DNA of 27,182 nucleotides from Pelargonium nanum (taxonomy: Eukaryota; Streptophyta; Magnoliopsida; Geraniales; Geraniaceae), in NCBI GenBank assembly GCA_036897485.1, contig JAYMTF010001022.1, positions 1-27,182 of the forward strand, given 5' to 3'. A program made the position numbers and the translations under genes. Below the pieces are notes generated by a model. It was not told the DNA's origin and made no database searches. It was given only the letters and a program-made list of their open reading frames with translations. Positions within the stretch are counted from its first letter, which is position 1. Each line of letters opens with the position of its first letter. Positions 1-10,800 of the stretch are shown piece by piece.

Positions 1-1043
1 AGGATCTAACATCATAGACAATGAATCTGAAATTTATAATAAAACATAACCAATCCCACATCTAACCATTAAGGGTTAGAATGCGTGTTCATAGACAAAC
101 AAGCAAACTAAATATTCAATATATACATATTCAATCCCAAAATCACATGAACAATGAAATAGAACCAAATATTAATTGAAATCCTAAAACTAAGATAAAG
201 GAAAACATACAAAACATAAATCGGGCGCTGTCACCTCCCAAAAGTGTTTATGCGGTGCTTTCCATAGGTGGGGGAGATGACTCCATTGGAGAATCTCTCC
301 CCACACCCAATCTTAGCTCCACCGGCAAAGACCTAATCTCTACCTCTCCTAACTTATCACAAGACGGCTGAAAAAGAGTGAAAAAGATGAGAAAATTCGG
401 ATCCTAAAACCCTAGTGAACACCTCTATTTAGAAGGCAATTTCAGGGCAGCAGACGCGGTGCTGCGGCATGAAGCATTTTACGCCGCGGCGTAACTGGCA
501 GTTTTGTGTGCAGAGATGGATCTTTGAACGAACGCTTCAAGGCTAAAAAAACCTCATAAAGTTGTACACGACCACTCGTTGGAAAGCCCAAGAAGTCCTC
601 TACAACTTTGTTGAAGGCCTCAACTCGATTAGGATTCGTTTAGATGGTGAAATTCCTGAATTACCCTTAAAAGGTCATTCTGTCAGCATTGTGAATTTCA
701 CCAAAACCTTCCCTTTTTGAATTTTTCTTTTGTTGACCTTTTGACTTGCTTTGACCTTGCCTATTTCGCCTATTGTAGCCATCCCGTGCGCTCCATAAGA
801 CCTGAAAATCACAATAAGAACCCGGCGCATGTAAAAGAGGCAAAAATATACGTAAACTACACAAAAATTACCAAAAATAAGCTAAAAACACGAAAAGCAC
901 ACTCACACATTCATAGAGGTCGAATAACGCGAAATGCGTCCAAATAACACTATTCAAGCCTAAATGAGGTGTAAAAATGCTTAAAAACATGATAGTTTTA
1001 GTATGATTTAGGGTCAGAAAACACGTACAAATACGAGTTATCA
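1..1043 (-). mobile_element. LTR of a gypsy-type retrotransposon (partial, minus strand)
   Basis: Read on the minus strand from 1043 the sequence begins TGATAACTCGTATTTGTACG, a beginning typical of long LTRs of plant Ty3/gypsy elements of the Tat/Athila kind. Further inside are other LTR-like traits: a CG-rich patch with CCGCGGCG near 480-495, a run near 540-620 in the style of LTR leader sequence, and a long AT-rich tail towards position 1. The right edge is sharp: at 1044 the sequence switches to plus-strand pol coding sequence of another element. A target duplication would begin with ACGAC at 1044-1048, but its partner lies outside the window. No protein is coded here; the small open frames have no recognisable content. 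The lineage is inferred from LTR style only. Confidence 0.6.
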
Positions 1044-2530
1044 ACGACCAACAAAGTGGTTGATGCTCTATCAAGAAAAGAAATATCATGTGTTTCTCTG
1101 AATGTTTCTATGATTTAAACTGATGTAATGAAGAAAATGGCAGCTTCTTGGGAGGAAGATAAAAAGCTTAAATATACATGGGATAAAGGGAGACTGCTCA
1201 AGAAAGGGAAATTGGTGGTAAGAAGGAATGTTGAGTTGAAGAGATAGATATTGCACTTTTTCCATAAATAGTGGTACATGTGGTCATTCTAGGGTAATTT
1301 TAAGAGAATGCAAGAAATCTTATATTGGAAGGGAATAAGAAAAGATGTCAAACATTGGATCAGAGAATGTATCACATGTCAAAGAAACAAGCATGATAAC
1401 CAAGCCTACCCTGGACTTCTACATCCTCTCCCCATATTAGAAGGTGTGTGGCTTGATGTTTCTATGGATTTTGTGGAAGGACTTCCAAAATCATAGGGCA
1501 AAGAAATAATCATGTTGGTAATTGACATGCTTTTTAAAATGGCTCACTTTATTCCACTCTCCCACCCCTACACAACCATTACTGTAGCTCAGCTTTACCT
1601 CAACCAAATATTCAAGCTTCACGGCTTGCCTAGAAGCATAATTTCATATAGGGATAAAGTTTTTATAAGTGGATTTTGGGAGGAACTTTGCAGAGCATAG
1701 GGAATTCAACATCACTTATTCGCTGCTTACCATTCACAAACTGATGGTCAAACAGAGGTAGTGAATAGATGCTTGGAATAATACTTTAGGTGCATGACTA
1801 GTGAGCATCCCAAAGAGTAGAACAAGTGGCTCCCCTTAGCTGAATGGTGGTACAACTCAACCTTTCACATTGCCAGCCTAATATACTCCTTATGATGTTG
1901 TTTATGGTCGACCACTACCCACACACATTCCCTACATGAGTGGAGACTCTAAAATTGATATTGTGGATAGAAGCCTCACTGCCAGAGAGCACATTTTGAA
2001 AATGCTCGAATTTACTTGTCAAGAGCTCAAAACATGATGAAACAACAAGCTTATAAGATGAGATGTGAAAAGGAATTTGAGGAGGGAGAGTAGGTGTGAC
2101 TGAAGTTACATCCATACAAGCAATCTAATATGACAAAGAGAATCAACATGAAGCTAGCTCCTAAATATTTTGGACCATATCAAATTAGCAAGAAGAGGGG
2201 AAGAACAACTTATCAGCTGATGTTATCACTTGGTTCTAAGATCCATCACACATTTCATGTTTCCCGGTTAAAAAGGTTTCAAGGGAAGGTTGGGGAAAGC
2301 TTCACTCCACCAGTAGTTGATGATAGTCGTAATCTGAAAAAAAAAAGTGTCTATAGTTGTGTTGGAGAAAATGATGTTTAATAAAATAGGGGTTGCTCAC
2401 ATTCAGATCTTGGTCCAGTAAGCCAATGAATTTACTGAAGATGTTTCATGGGAAAGCTGGGAAGAATTGCATACAAAGTTTTCCAATTTTGATCCTTGAG
2501 GTCAAGGATTTTTTGAAGAACACTGCATTT
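1044..2530 (+). pseudogene. Decayed Ty3/gypsy chromovirus pol: RNase H end, integrase, chromodomain
   Basis: Fragments of a retrotransposon polyprotein follow one another in the correct order. 1056-1090 gives the end of RNase H (NKVVDALSRKE). About 1255-1385 is the integrase zinc-binding region (YWKGIRKDVKHWIRECITCQ). 1390-1830 is the integrase core, with the MDFVEGLP region, GLPRSII and the TDGQTE region. 2130-2330 carries IHHTFHVSRLKRF, which marks the linker to the chromodomain, and 2425-2498 resembles a chromodomain end (SWESWEELHTKF). The copy is dead: stops interrupt the frame near 1494, 1698, 1780 and 1820, there is at least one frameshift in the zinc-binding region, and the second catalytic Asp (usually in SDRD) reads Tyr near 1647. 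Reverse transcriptase, protease and gag are missing, lost or displaced by the LTR to the left. Confidence 0.88.
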
Positions 2531-2651
2531 GATACACACGAGTTTCAAACTGTATTTATTACTTAGTTTTCAAGTTTTCTTTTGTGCTTTGGTTAGACAT
2601 TGAACTTTTTGATTAATAATTATGGGATGTTGATTTTTAGTCAAGTCCATG

Positions 2652-3540
2652 GGGGTGTTACGCCCATTAGAGTTTGTTATTGTTGTGTTGAAAGTTTAAA
2701 AAGTGGATAATGGGATGACTTCTGTCATCAACTCATTAGGTAGCCTCCAAGAATCCTCCCCTCATTGGGTAACCTCAAAGGCTCCTCATCTAATCGGATA
2801 ACCTTTAAAACTCTTTGTCTCATCAGGTAACCTCCATGACTCTCTATCTCATTGAGAAACCTTTAATTTTCCCGTCTTGTCTGGTCACCTCTAAGGCTCC
2901 TAACCTCATCGGGTAACCTCTAAAACTCCCCACATCACCAAGAATTATTCAAAGCTTCCAACCTTACCAGGTCACCTCCAAAACTTCTTACCTTTCTAAG
3001 ACACTAGAACTCTAATCAAAGTAGTAAGAGCTCCACTCCACATTGTGATGCTTGAAAGGTATGTGAGAGATCTTAAACATACACGACACACGTGGATGAC
3101 ATTCTTATGATGTTAAAAATCAAACACCCAAATGGACCCTGAGGTGGACCCCACATCACTAACAACCAACCACATGACGACATGTAGTGGGCTTAGTTTG
3201 TAATTATAAATATTCCATCAATGGAAAGAGAAAGGCATCCATAATTTACATTGAAACTTTCTCTTTAAAATTCTTTATATAAGTATTCCGTAGGAATGCG
3301 TGTTTCAAATTACCCCGTAGTAGATTCTTACTCTTGTGCTCCAAGACATATGCCTTGAGAACACATTATGTTGTCCTTTTAACAATTTACTGCCTATGTG
3401 CATACTGCAAGAACCCATGAGCAATCTTTCACGCCTCCAAATTCACCATACATGATAACCTCCAACTCCGTTTCCTAGGACTCTGGACTTAAAACATTTT
3501 CAAGACAACTACCATAACATGTTGACAAGACGAATACATA
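2652..3540 (+). mobile_element. LTR-like block A, possibly the 3' LTR of the gypsy remnant
   Basis: Just after the chromodomain remnant a purine run (ATGGGGG) is followed by TGTTACGCCC at about 2657, a good candidate for an LTR start. The block then has a degenerate short tandem repeat (2732-3000) and a promoter-like portion: a GGACCCCACATCACTAACAA stretch near 3140-3165 and TATAAATA at 3205-3212, followed by a leader-like stretch. The same GGACCCC...ACCAACAACCAACC...TATAAATA order recurs near 24950-25018 and, weaker, near 13640-13718 and 19110-19179. I could not define the right end. Confidence 0.55.
2732..3000 (+). repeat. Degenerate ~29-bp tandem repeat (CTCATCGGGTAACCTCYAARGCTCC type)
   Basis: About eight decayed units can be followed, each around CTCAT-GGGTAACCTC-AA-GCTCC, for example near 2755, 2785, 2818, 2850, 2905 and 2965. 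Similar units reappear in LTR-like block D near 24650-24800. There is no coding content. Confidence 0.6.
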
Positions 3541-3555
3541 CCCTAGTGTGATTTT

Positions 3556-4086
3556 TTGATCCTAGTAAAAAAGACATATCAATATTTATTGGGGGTTTAT
3601 GAACTAGTAAGAACTCTTAAAAAAAATTCGTTTTATAGAACAACCTCTGAGAGTAGGTTCTTCTCTTCATTGAGCAATACTAGTAAATTTTATCACTTTA
3701 TTAGTTCCCAAACTACTTCAATTCTAATTGGTTTTATATCTTCTCATATCTTTCATACGCGTAATTATATAGAAATCAATATTGATGAGAGTTGTTTGAG
3801 GGTGGGTGGATGAGATTTAAGCTTCCGTGGAGATTTTGTTGTGGCTCGAAAACATAAGGTGGTGTGGATAGGATGAACTACTATTAAAATATTATGGACG
3901 ATGGTAGGACTAGTTGAATGTAGGGATCTAGTTTTGCTCACAGTTAGACCTCATCCCTTTAAGATTATTGTGGAAGTAGATGTTATATCTATGATTGATT
4001 TATATTATCTTGTTGATTGTTCCACGTATCCTTGTAGGTCTTTAATTTTGGTGTGGAGGGAGCTTGTTTCTTGGTTTAATGAGTGA
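3556..4086 (+). pseudogene. Remnant of a LINE-type RNase H domain
   Basis: One reading frame runs from 3556 to the stop at 4084-4086, broken by two in-frame TGA stops at 3811-3813 and near 3874. It reads like the RNase H (RVT_3) domain found at the end of plant LINE polyproteins: YIEINIDESC at about 3766-3795 resembles the KxNxDG strand, then FRGDFVVA, then IIVEVDVISMIDL at about 3964-4005 resembles the xVExDSxxVVxLL strand, ending in WRELVSWF. The invariant DG is DE here and the Gly run after it is cut by the stop. The reverse transcriptase part is not seen. The match is by eye. Confidence 0.5.
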
Positions 4087-4330
4087 TAAGTGCATAATTG
4101 TATATGTTTCATCCTAAGCTTACGCACTTATATCTATTTATGTTCATCGTTTCTGAAGTAACTTAAGAGTTATATTATTTTTGGACAAAAAATGCTCAAC
4201 CTCAAAACACATGCACGACCATGCTGTTATAGAGATGTTAGACTCAACTTCAAAGACGAATCTAACACGGGGCTGTGTGATGACGGCACGGCCGTGCGAA
4301 GTACAAAAGAAAAAGTGACACTTATTGTAG
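4084..4330 (+). mobile_element. LTR start fragment (TGATAAGTGCATAATTG type)
   Basis: The sequence from 4084 begins TGATAAGTGCATAATTGTAT, a common beginning of gypsy LTRs in plants, and includes a stretch rich in CACGGCCGTG words; GCACGGCCGTGC at 4286-4297 is a perfect 12-bp palindrome. The rest of the LTR is missing, so this is a truncated copy lying about 440 bases upstream of the kinase start codon. The right edge is uncertain. Confidence 0.45.
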
Positions 4331-4772
4331 GACGGATATAGATATTAATGATAATTGAAAAATGATTTAATGTCATTTTAATAAAAGCACACTTCACCTA
4401 TTAAGAGAAGATACTACTCAACTTAATATTAAATACACAAATAAGATCCAACGGTGGAGATTGATTGGAAGCAGGGGAGAAGCAACCCATGTTAGCAGCA
4501 AAGGGTGGGGTCCTTGACTTGTTGCACTAAAATAGTTAATAATTTGGGTGATATTGATACAGTGTATTGGAGGGAATGGGTGAGCGGTTAATTTAAGTCT
4601 CTCAAGTGGTGGTAGCTTGACGATGAAGGGTGCGCAGGTTAACAGATTCTCATTTCCCACTGGTGGGTGTAGGTTAAGACAGTAACAGTAGAGAGAGAAA
4701 CAGAAAGAGATTGTTTTGTTTCCTTTGTTTTCTAGAGAGAGAAAGTGCCCGTCCTCTCCTGGTTCATGATCC
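4331..4772 (+). promoter_or_regulatory. Promoter and 5' leader of the Raf-like kinase gene
   Basis: The sequence changes from LTR-like to AT-rich and then to a GA/CT-rich leader (4680-4745, with GAGAGAGAAA and TAGAGAGAGAAAG runs), as is usual for plant 5' UTRs. TATTAAATA at 4427-4435 is the only TATA-like word I see at a suitable distance; the transcription start is not known. Minus-strand open frames here have no recognisable protein. Confidence 0.45.
4623..4685 (+). promoter_or_regulatory. Possible upstream ORF 1 of the kinase leader (20 codons)
   Basis: ATG at 4623 opens a 20-codon frame ending at TAA 4683-4685, wholly upstream of the main start. It matters only if transcription starts before 4623. 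Confidence 0.3.
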
Positions 4773-4828
4773 ATGTCGAAGATGAAGCATCTTCTCCGAA
4801 AGCTTCACATCGGTGGCGCTCTCAGTGA
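4766..4828 (+). promoter_or_regulatory. Possible overlapping upstream ORF 2 of the kinase (20 codons)
   Basis: ATG at 4766 lies seven bases before the main ATG (4773), in another frame, and its reading frame ends at TGA 4826-4828, inside the first exon. A ribosome that starts here would miss the kinase start, so it could lower translation. The main start is still preferred because its protein begins [15 protein letters not shown], as in the SIS8 family. Confidence 0.4.
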
Positions 4829-7800
4829 CCAGCCTCCCCACGGCCTCCCCGAGACCCGACCCAGGCCTCTGGTCGCCACCTCCAACCCCAGCCCCAATTC
4901 CAATCCCTCTCCGTCTTCCTCCTCCGATTCGATCACCGCCGCAATGGGGAGAATTGCGGCTGTGGAGCCGGCGGTTGATCGGACTGCCGGTGTGGCTGTT
5001 GGCGTCGCCGATGGTAGTGAGTGCGTCGATTTCAATTTCCTGGAGGAGGAGTTTCAGGTGCAGCTAGCTCTTGCTATTAGCGCCTCGGATCCTGATGCGA
5101 GGGAGGTGAGGGAGGACCCTGAGTCCGCCCAGATCGATGCTGCCAAGCGGATGAGCTTGGGCTGTTCTGGTTCGGTCGCCGACAGTGAAGCCTTGTTGTC
5201 GCTACAGTATTGGGTATGCTTAAATTCCCTTCAATTGGGCGTTTCTAGGTTTTGTTTTTGTTGCATTTTTGTTTGAATTGGCGGCGTCGAATTCAGCATG
5301 CGAGTTTAGATCTTTCTTTCCGAACATCTCAATTTTGCATTTCATTTTCGAAATTTTTCTTGAATATCTTGCTGTTGTTTCGTTTTACTGTCATGTTTTT
5401 CTGTAGAGATCAGCTATGATTTTGTTTTTTTAGTATTACTGGTTTTCTTTTCTCGGTTTAATCGTTCGTGGTCATTTGGCATGCCTCATTCTGTTCGGCT
5501 ATTTCTTTGTCATTTTCTATCATGATTTTGATGCTCTAGTTATAGAACCAATTTTTCATTTTTCGCATGCAATTTTGTAGCATAAGACAGGTTATAGTCT
5601 TTTAAAGTTAGCAAACAGACTACCTAGAAAGAAGTTTACTGTGAATCATAAATAGTTGCAATGCTTCTTCACTGTCATAGGGTTTTGTGCATATATTATT
5701 TGGGTTATGATTTTGATGTAGTTATGATATAAGGGTAGAGTTACTATAAATTGTGTTATTTTTCATCAATATTTTCTTTATTAGTGCGATAAGTTTGAAT
5801 AGGCTGTCGAATTATACCAATTAGAGTATTTAGTCAAGTTTTTGCCAGTCCATGGTAATTGGACAAGATGGCATCTTTCCTCTTTGAGAAGAAATGCCGT
5901 TTTTAATTCCGGCTAAACTTGGTAGTAATAAATTTTAGGTTTTACTTATTTATGTGAACTACAATACTGCATAGTCATTTTATTTCCCGATTCATTGTAG
6001 TTGTTTTCCTCAAGGATGATCAAGCCTCAAAACCTACTGAGGATGTGTGTTGGCTTATTGCCAGCATTGATAACAAGGATATTGGATTTTTTTATCTATC
6101 TAGTTTGATTTTATATAATGTAAATGTCTCATGGGGTTATTGTAATCAAAGTTTCATATTAGTTGCATGTTACCTTCAACACTTTCTTCTGTTATGTTTT
6201 TTTTTTCCATCGGTCTAATTCAATGCAAAATAAAAAAAAAGGTATGATGATCTATTCACATGTAGAAAATTAATGTTGCTTTAGCTTATGTCATTATTTA
6301 ATTTGTAGCAAGCTGAAGTTGCTCAATTGAAGCTCCACATGAGATCAGTAGTCTATAAATCAATTATTATTTTTACCATTTGGTCGTTTGCAAGATGGAT
6401 ATTTCTCGGTCATTGGTGGTTGAGATTGGATTGCGATTGATTAGTAATCTATGAATCAATTCTCTTTCCAAATATTGGCAAGAAGAATATTTCTTGGTCA
6501 TTTGCTTGGTTGCCAATACTGGCTGTAATTATTGACTTGTTTCAGTTTTTCTCTCTTTAGATTAATTTCTTTAACCAGGGAAAACTGTGTATGCCTAATT
6601 CTTCTATACACGTTGCAGAGCTACAATGTTGTTAATTATGATGAGAAAGTGATGGATGGATTTTATGATGTCTACGGTGTCACATCAAATTCCGCCACCC
6701 AGGGAAAAATGCCATTGTTAGTGGATCTTCAAGCGATTTCTATATTGGATAATGTCAATTATGATGTGATTTTGGTAAACCGCTTGGTTGATCCTGAGCT
6801 GCAAAAACTTGAGAGAGAAGCTTATACTGTATCCATGGAGTGCCGATATTCTCAGCATGGTGTCAGTGGCTTGATTCAGAAAGTTGCTGATATGGTTGTG
6901 AATAGACTGGGTGGTCCAGTTGGTGATGCTGATGAAATGCTGAAAAGGTGGAGTATGAGAAGATCTAAATTACGTCATTCTTTGAACAGCATTGTTCTTC
7001 CCCTTGGACGACTTGATGTTGGACTTTCACGGCATAGGGCTTTGCTTTTTAAGGTTGTAAAATCTTCTACCTAATTAAAGTCTCATTTGTTACACTTTTT
7101 CATGAATAGATTCTGTTTCAAATATCATACTTTCAAAAGATGTATTCCAACTGTGCATCTTACCTCATTAGATTGAATATATGTTTTTTTCTTCTTCTTT
7201 TCTTTGTAACACTGAGTTATCCACATTTTGATTTCCTTGGCCACTTAACTTGTTACATATTTGGCTATATCTATCTATCCCTTTAAGAAATATATTTTAG
7301 CATTTTTTTAATTTTTTTTACTGAAGATTGAGTTAACTGTTTCATACTTTTCCTGTAGGTACTAGCTGATAGGATAAATCTTCCATGCATGCTGGTCAAA
7401 GGGAGCTACTACACCGGAACAGATGATGGAGCCGTGAATTTGATTAAAATGGGTAATGGAAGGTGATGACACCTTGCTCTGGTTTTTCAGTGTATCTATT
7501 ATATAGCCTTCTAAATGTGTAATTAGCTCAATATATTTATTTGAATTAATTAAACAATTTATGCTATTGGGTTTGTTTGTTATTCTTGCTAACTCATATT
7601 GTGAAGTCAAACTTGATCATCAAAATAAGAAATATTTTTTCACATGCGTGCTGTTGGTGGACTTTTGTATCAATCTCTTAAAATCAGCTTGGCCCAACTT
7701 ATGTGCTTCAGGAAGAGAATTAGAAATGAAATTATTACAACAAACTCAAACTCTGCAGCCCTTATATAGAATAATAGATATTTCTGACATAATCAACATC

Positions 7801-10800
7801 AATTCTGGGTGGCATACTGCTACTCCTCCCAAGTCACAATATGTAGTGTTGTTACTGTTTCATATGTTAACTTGTATACCCTTTTTTTTTGCTGTGTCTT
7901 TGTTTTAGATGCTCATTAAAGTTATTGACTATGTCATTATCTTCTCTATTTGACAAAATATAATTTCCTGTTTGTTGTCGTTTTCCTCCTACTCAAGGAT
8001 GGATTTGAAAATTTTTTGGGTGGAGAAGTCTAAAAGATGTTTATTTATAATTTCTTAGAAAATATAAATACATATTAAGAAAATACATAATTGAAAATAT
8101 TTCTTGCAATATCTCTAACATTAAAAGAAAAACTTTTATATGGGAAAGTTAGATATAAATATATCAAGACATGCATGGCAGAAACCTTTTTCCTACATGA
8201 TAATAAAACACTTCTCAATTGTTACCTTCTGGTTTCTTAGTTTGAAATGTTTCCTCTCCCTATTCTTTAATTTTTTAGCCAGCTACAGCATGTTTTCTGA
8301 CTATATTATTCCTTTTTATGTGTTGCAGTGAGTATATCATTGATCTAATGGGTGCTCCAGGTGCACTTATCCCTGCTGAGGTACCCAGCAGTCATCTTTT
8401 AAATTCTGGGCCAGAGATTAGGAGTTTTGCAGATGTTATAGAAACTGCTGAAGGTTGTTTGGTGCCTGAAAAAGGAGCTGATATGTTGGCCGTTTCATCA
8501 AATCTTGATCAAGTTTCCGAAAGTGGCAACGTCGTGGCCGGATCTGCATCATCAGTAGGCATTCAGAGAAAAATGGATAAAAGGAACCTTGTTGAAGAAA
8601 CTTCAACCAAGAAATTTGAAAATGAGTTTGGGAGGCTTCTTCCTGCACTCCATAAATCAGGCGAAGGCTCATCTGGCATTTGTGTGAAGGCATCTCCTGC
8701 AGAGAAGATGCAAGTGAAAAATGTTTCCAAGTATGTAATCAGCGCATCGAAGCATCCAGAATTTGCACAGAAGTTACATGCTGTTTTGTTAGAGAGCGGC
8801 ACACCCCAACCATATGATCTGTTTCCAGATTCAAATTCTTTGGATCTGGTAAAAGCTAAATACGATTTTGACTACTCGACTTTTCCTCAGTTGCAACCTG
8901 TAAACCTTATTGATTATGATGATGAACAGAAACAGTCTGATGAGAGTTCTGCAGAGAATAAAGAAGAATTGGGTTTGAATGTTGTCCGCTCTAATTTTTC
9001 TCAGCCATTTGATACTACAAGTGAGAGAGAGGTTGCTGTTAGAAGACCCAATGGACAGACCATTACTGATGCTACATGTGTGGGTATGATATCCACCTAG
9101 AATGGTTACAGTGGTTTTATATGAGGATTTATTTTATGTATTAACCTTGTTTTCTGCAGGCGACTCTTGCCAAAGACAATTTCAAAATGACTTAGATATG
9201 GGCAAGAAATCTGCTTCGAATTTGATGGAAACAGCCAATAGTGGTGTGATTGAATGCAATGGTCGCAGTGAGAAGATTAACTTTGGTGAAGATGCAGAAT
9301 GGGAAATTCCATGGGAGGATCTTCAGATTGGTGAACGTATAGGCATTGGTAATATTTCTTCTTTCTTCGATTCCTATGGGTACATATAAAATTAATTTCA
9401 GGTGGTAATTGAGAACATTCTTGATGGGTTTGATACTAAAGAAAGTCTGTTGTTGTCTTCAATTTGCTTTGATTAATGATGATTTGTATTTTGCCTAATT
9501 TCTACATATTGGTTGAATGGTGTATTCATTAGAATAATGGGTTAGATAATTAATATATTACTCATTATGATGATGTGTTATCTTGTAGGTTCATATGGAG
9601 AGGTATACCATGCAGATTGGAATGGCACTGTGAGTTCTACCCATTTGTTATAGCTCATTTAATATCTTATCAATATTCACTCTGTGGAACTTCTAAAATA
9701 ACATGCTACGAGGCAATTTAAAACATTCATTGACCACAATAATGCTGGCAATGTGTCGAGAAATTTAACTTTCTTAGTAGTACAATAGTTTTATATGTTC
9801 ATGCAATATTGTGCAACATGTTTGATTCAATTTTGCGGTAATGATATTGTCTTCACTGCTTGTTGAAATCTTCTGTGTATGTCAGTTTGCAGAATATGCT
9901 TCTACCTCTAGCTTTGTAATAAAGTAATTTAGTTAGTTTTGCTTCTATAAACTGTTTTTGTTGAGAAGTTTCATTCAATGTCTTCTCATATAGAAAGTAT
10001 CGCATCATATAATGTAAATCCTAATCTGCATGGCCGGCAGCATTATGAAAATATTACTTTCCTTGTCAAATGAAATTTGCTGTGTCATGTAGTGTTGGAG
10101 TTCGGAGTGTTGGGTTATTAGGTAAACTGCTGTTTGTAAATCATTTCTCATTCTCTTCTAATTGAAAATTGAAAATGTGCTATAGCAGAACCTTGTATCT
10201 TGAATTTGGACAATTATGTGCGTCAAGGTTTGCATACATCACTTGTCCTTCAAATCAACCCAAATCGTACCTTCTACACCTTTCACAGCGTTGGCATCTT
10301 GTACTAATTGCTAAAATTTTTGCTAAAAACTAGGTTAAGTTCAGTGATAATTGGTGTAATTGAGGTCTAACATATTTTGTTATCCACTCATTTAGTCTTC
10401 CCTATTTGGCAGCTAAAGCCTTGGTTGGCTCCTTGTTCCTCACCTTGTGGACTTGTAGTTTGTAACCTTACTTTTAAACTAATTGGGGATGCTGATGACA
10501 TGCAAGTATACTCATTAATTTTGAGAAAAATTATATGATTTCTTCATTGGGTGCATAGGTCTTGACATGAATGACAATTATGCCATTATGCAGTAGGCTT
10601 ACAAAAATTGTCACGCGTGACTTTAGGATTATTCATATTACGACTTTTTTACTGTCTGTTGACGCTATGTAAATTGGTTTACATGACAGGAAGTTGCTGT
10701 GAAGAAGTTTTTAGATCAAGATTTTTCTGGTGATTCATTGGTTCAATTTAAATGTGAAGTAAGCACCAGAAATTGACTTTTGGAACATTTAAAATACATT

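Noticed and set aside
4418-4774. 118-codon minus-strand open frame in the kinase promoter and leader
   Set aside because: Low-complexity Leu/Pro/His content, no known domain, and it overlaps the start of a clear gene on the other strand.
7561-7908. 115-codon plus-strand open frame
   Set aside because: It lies inside intron 3 of the kinase gene, has no family likeness and is AT-driven.
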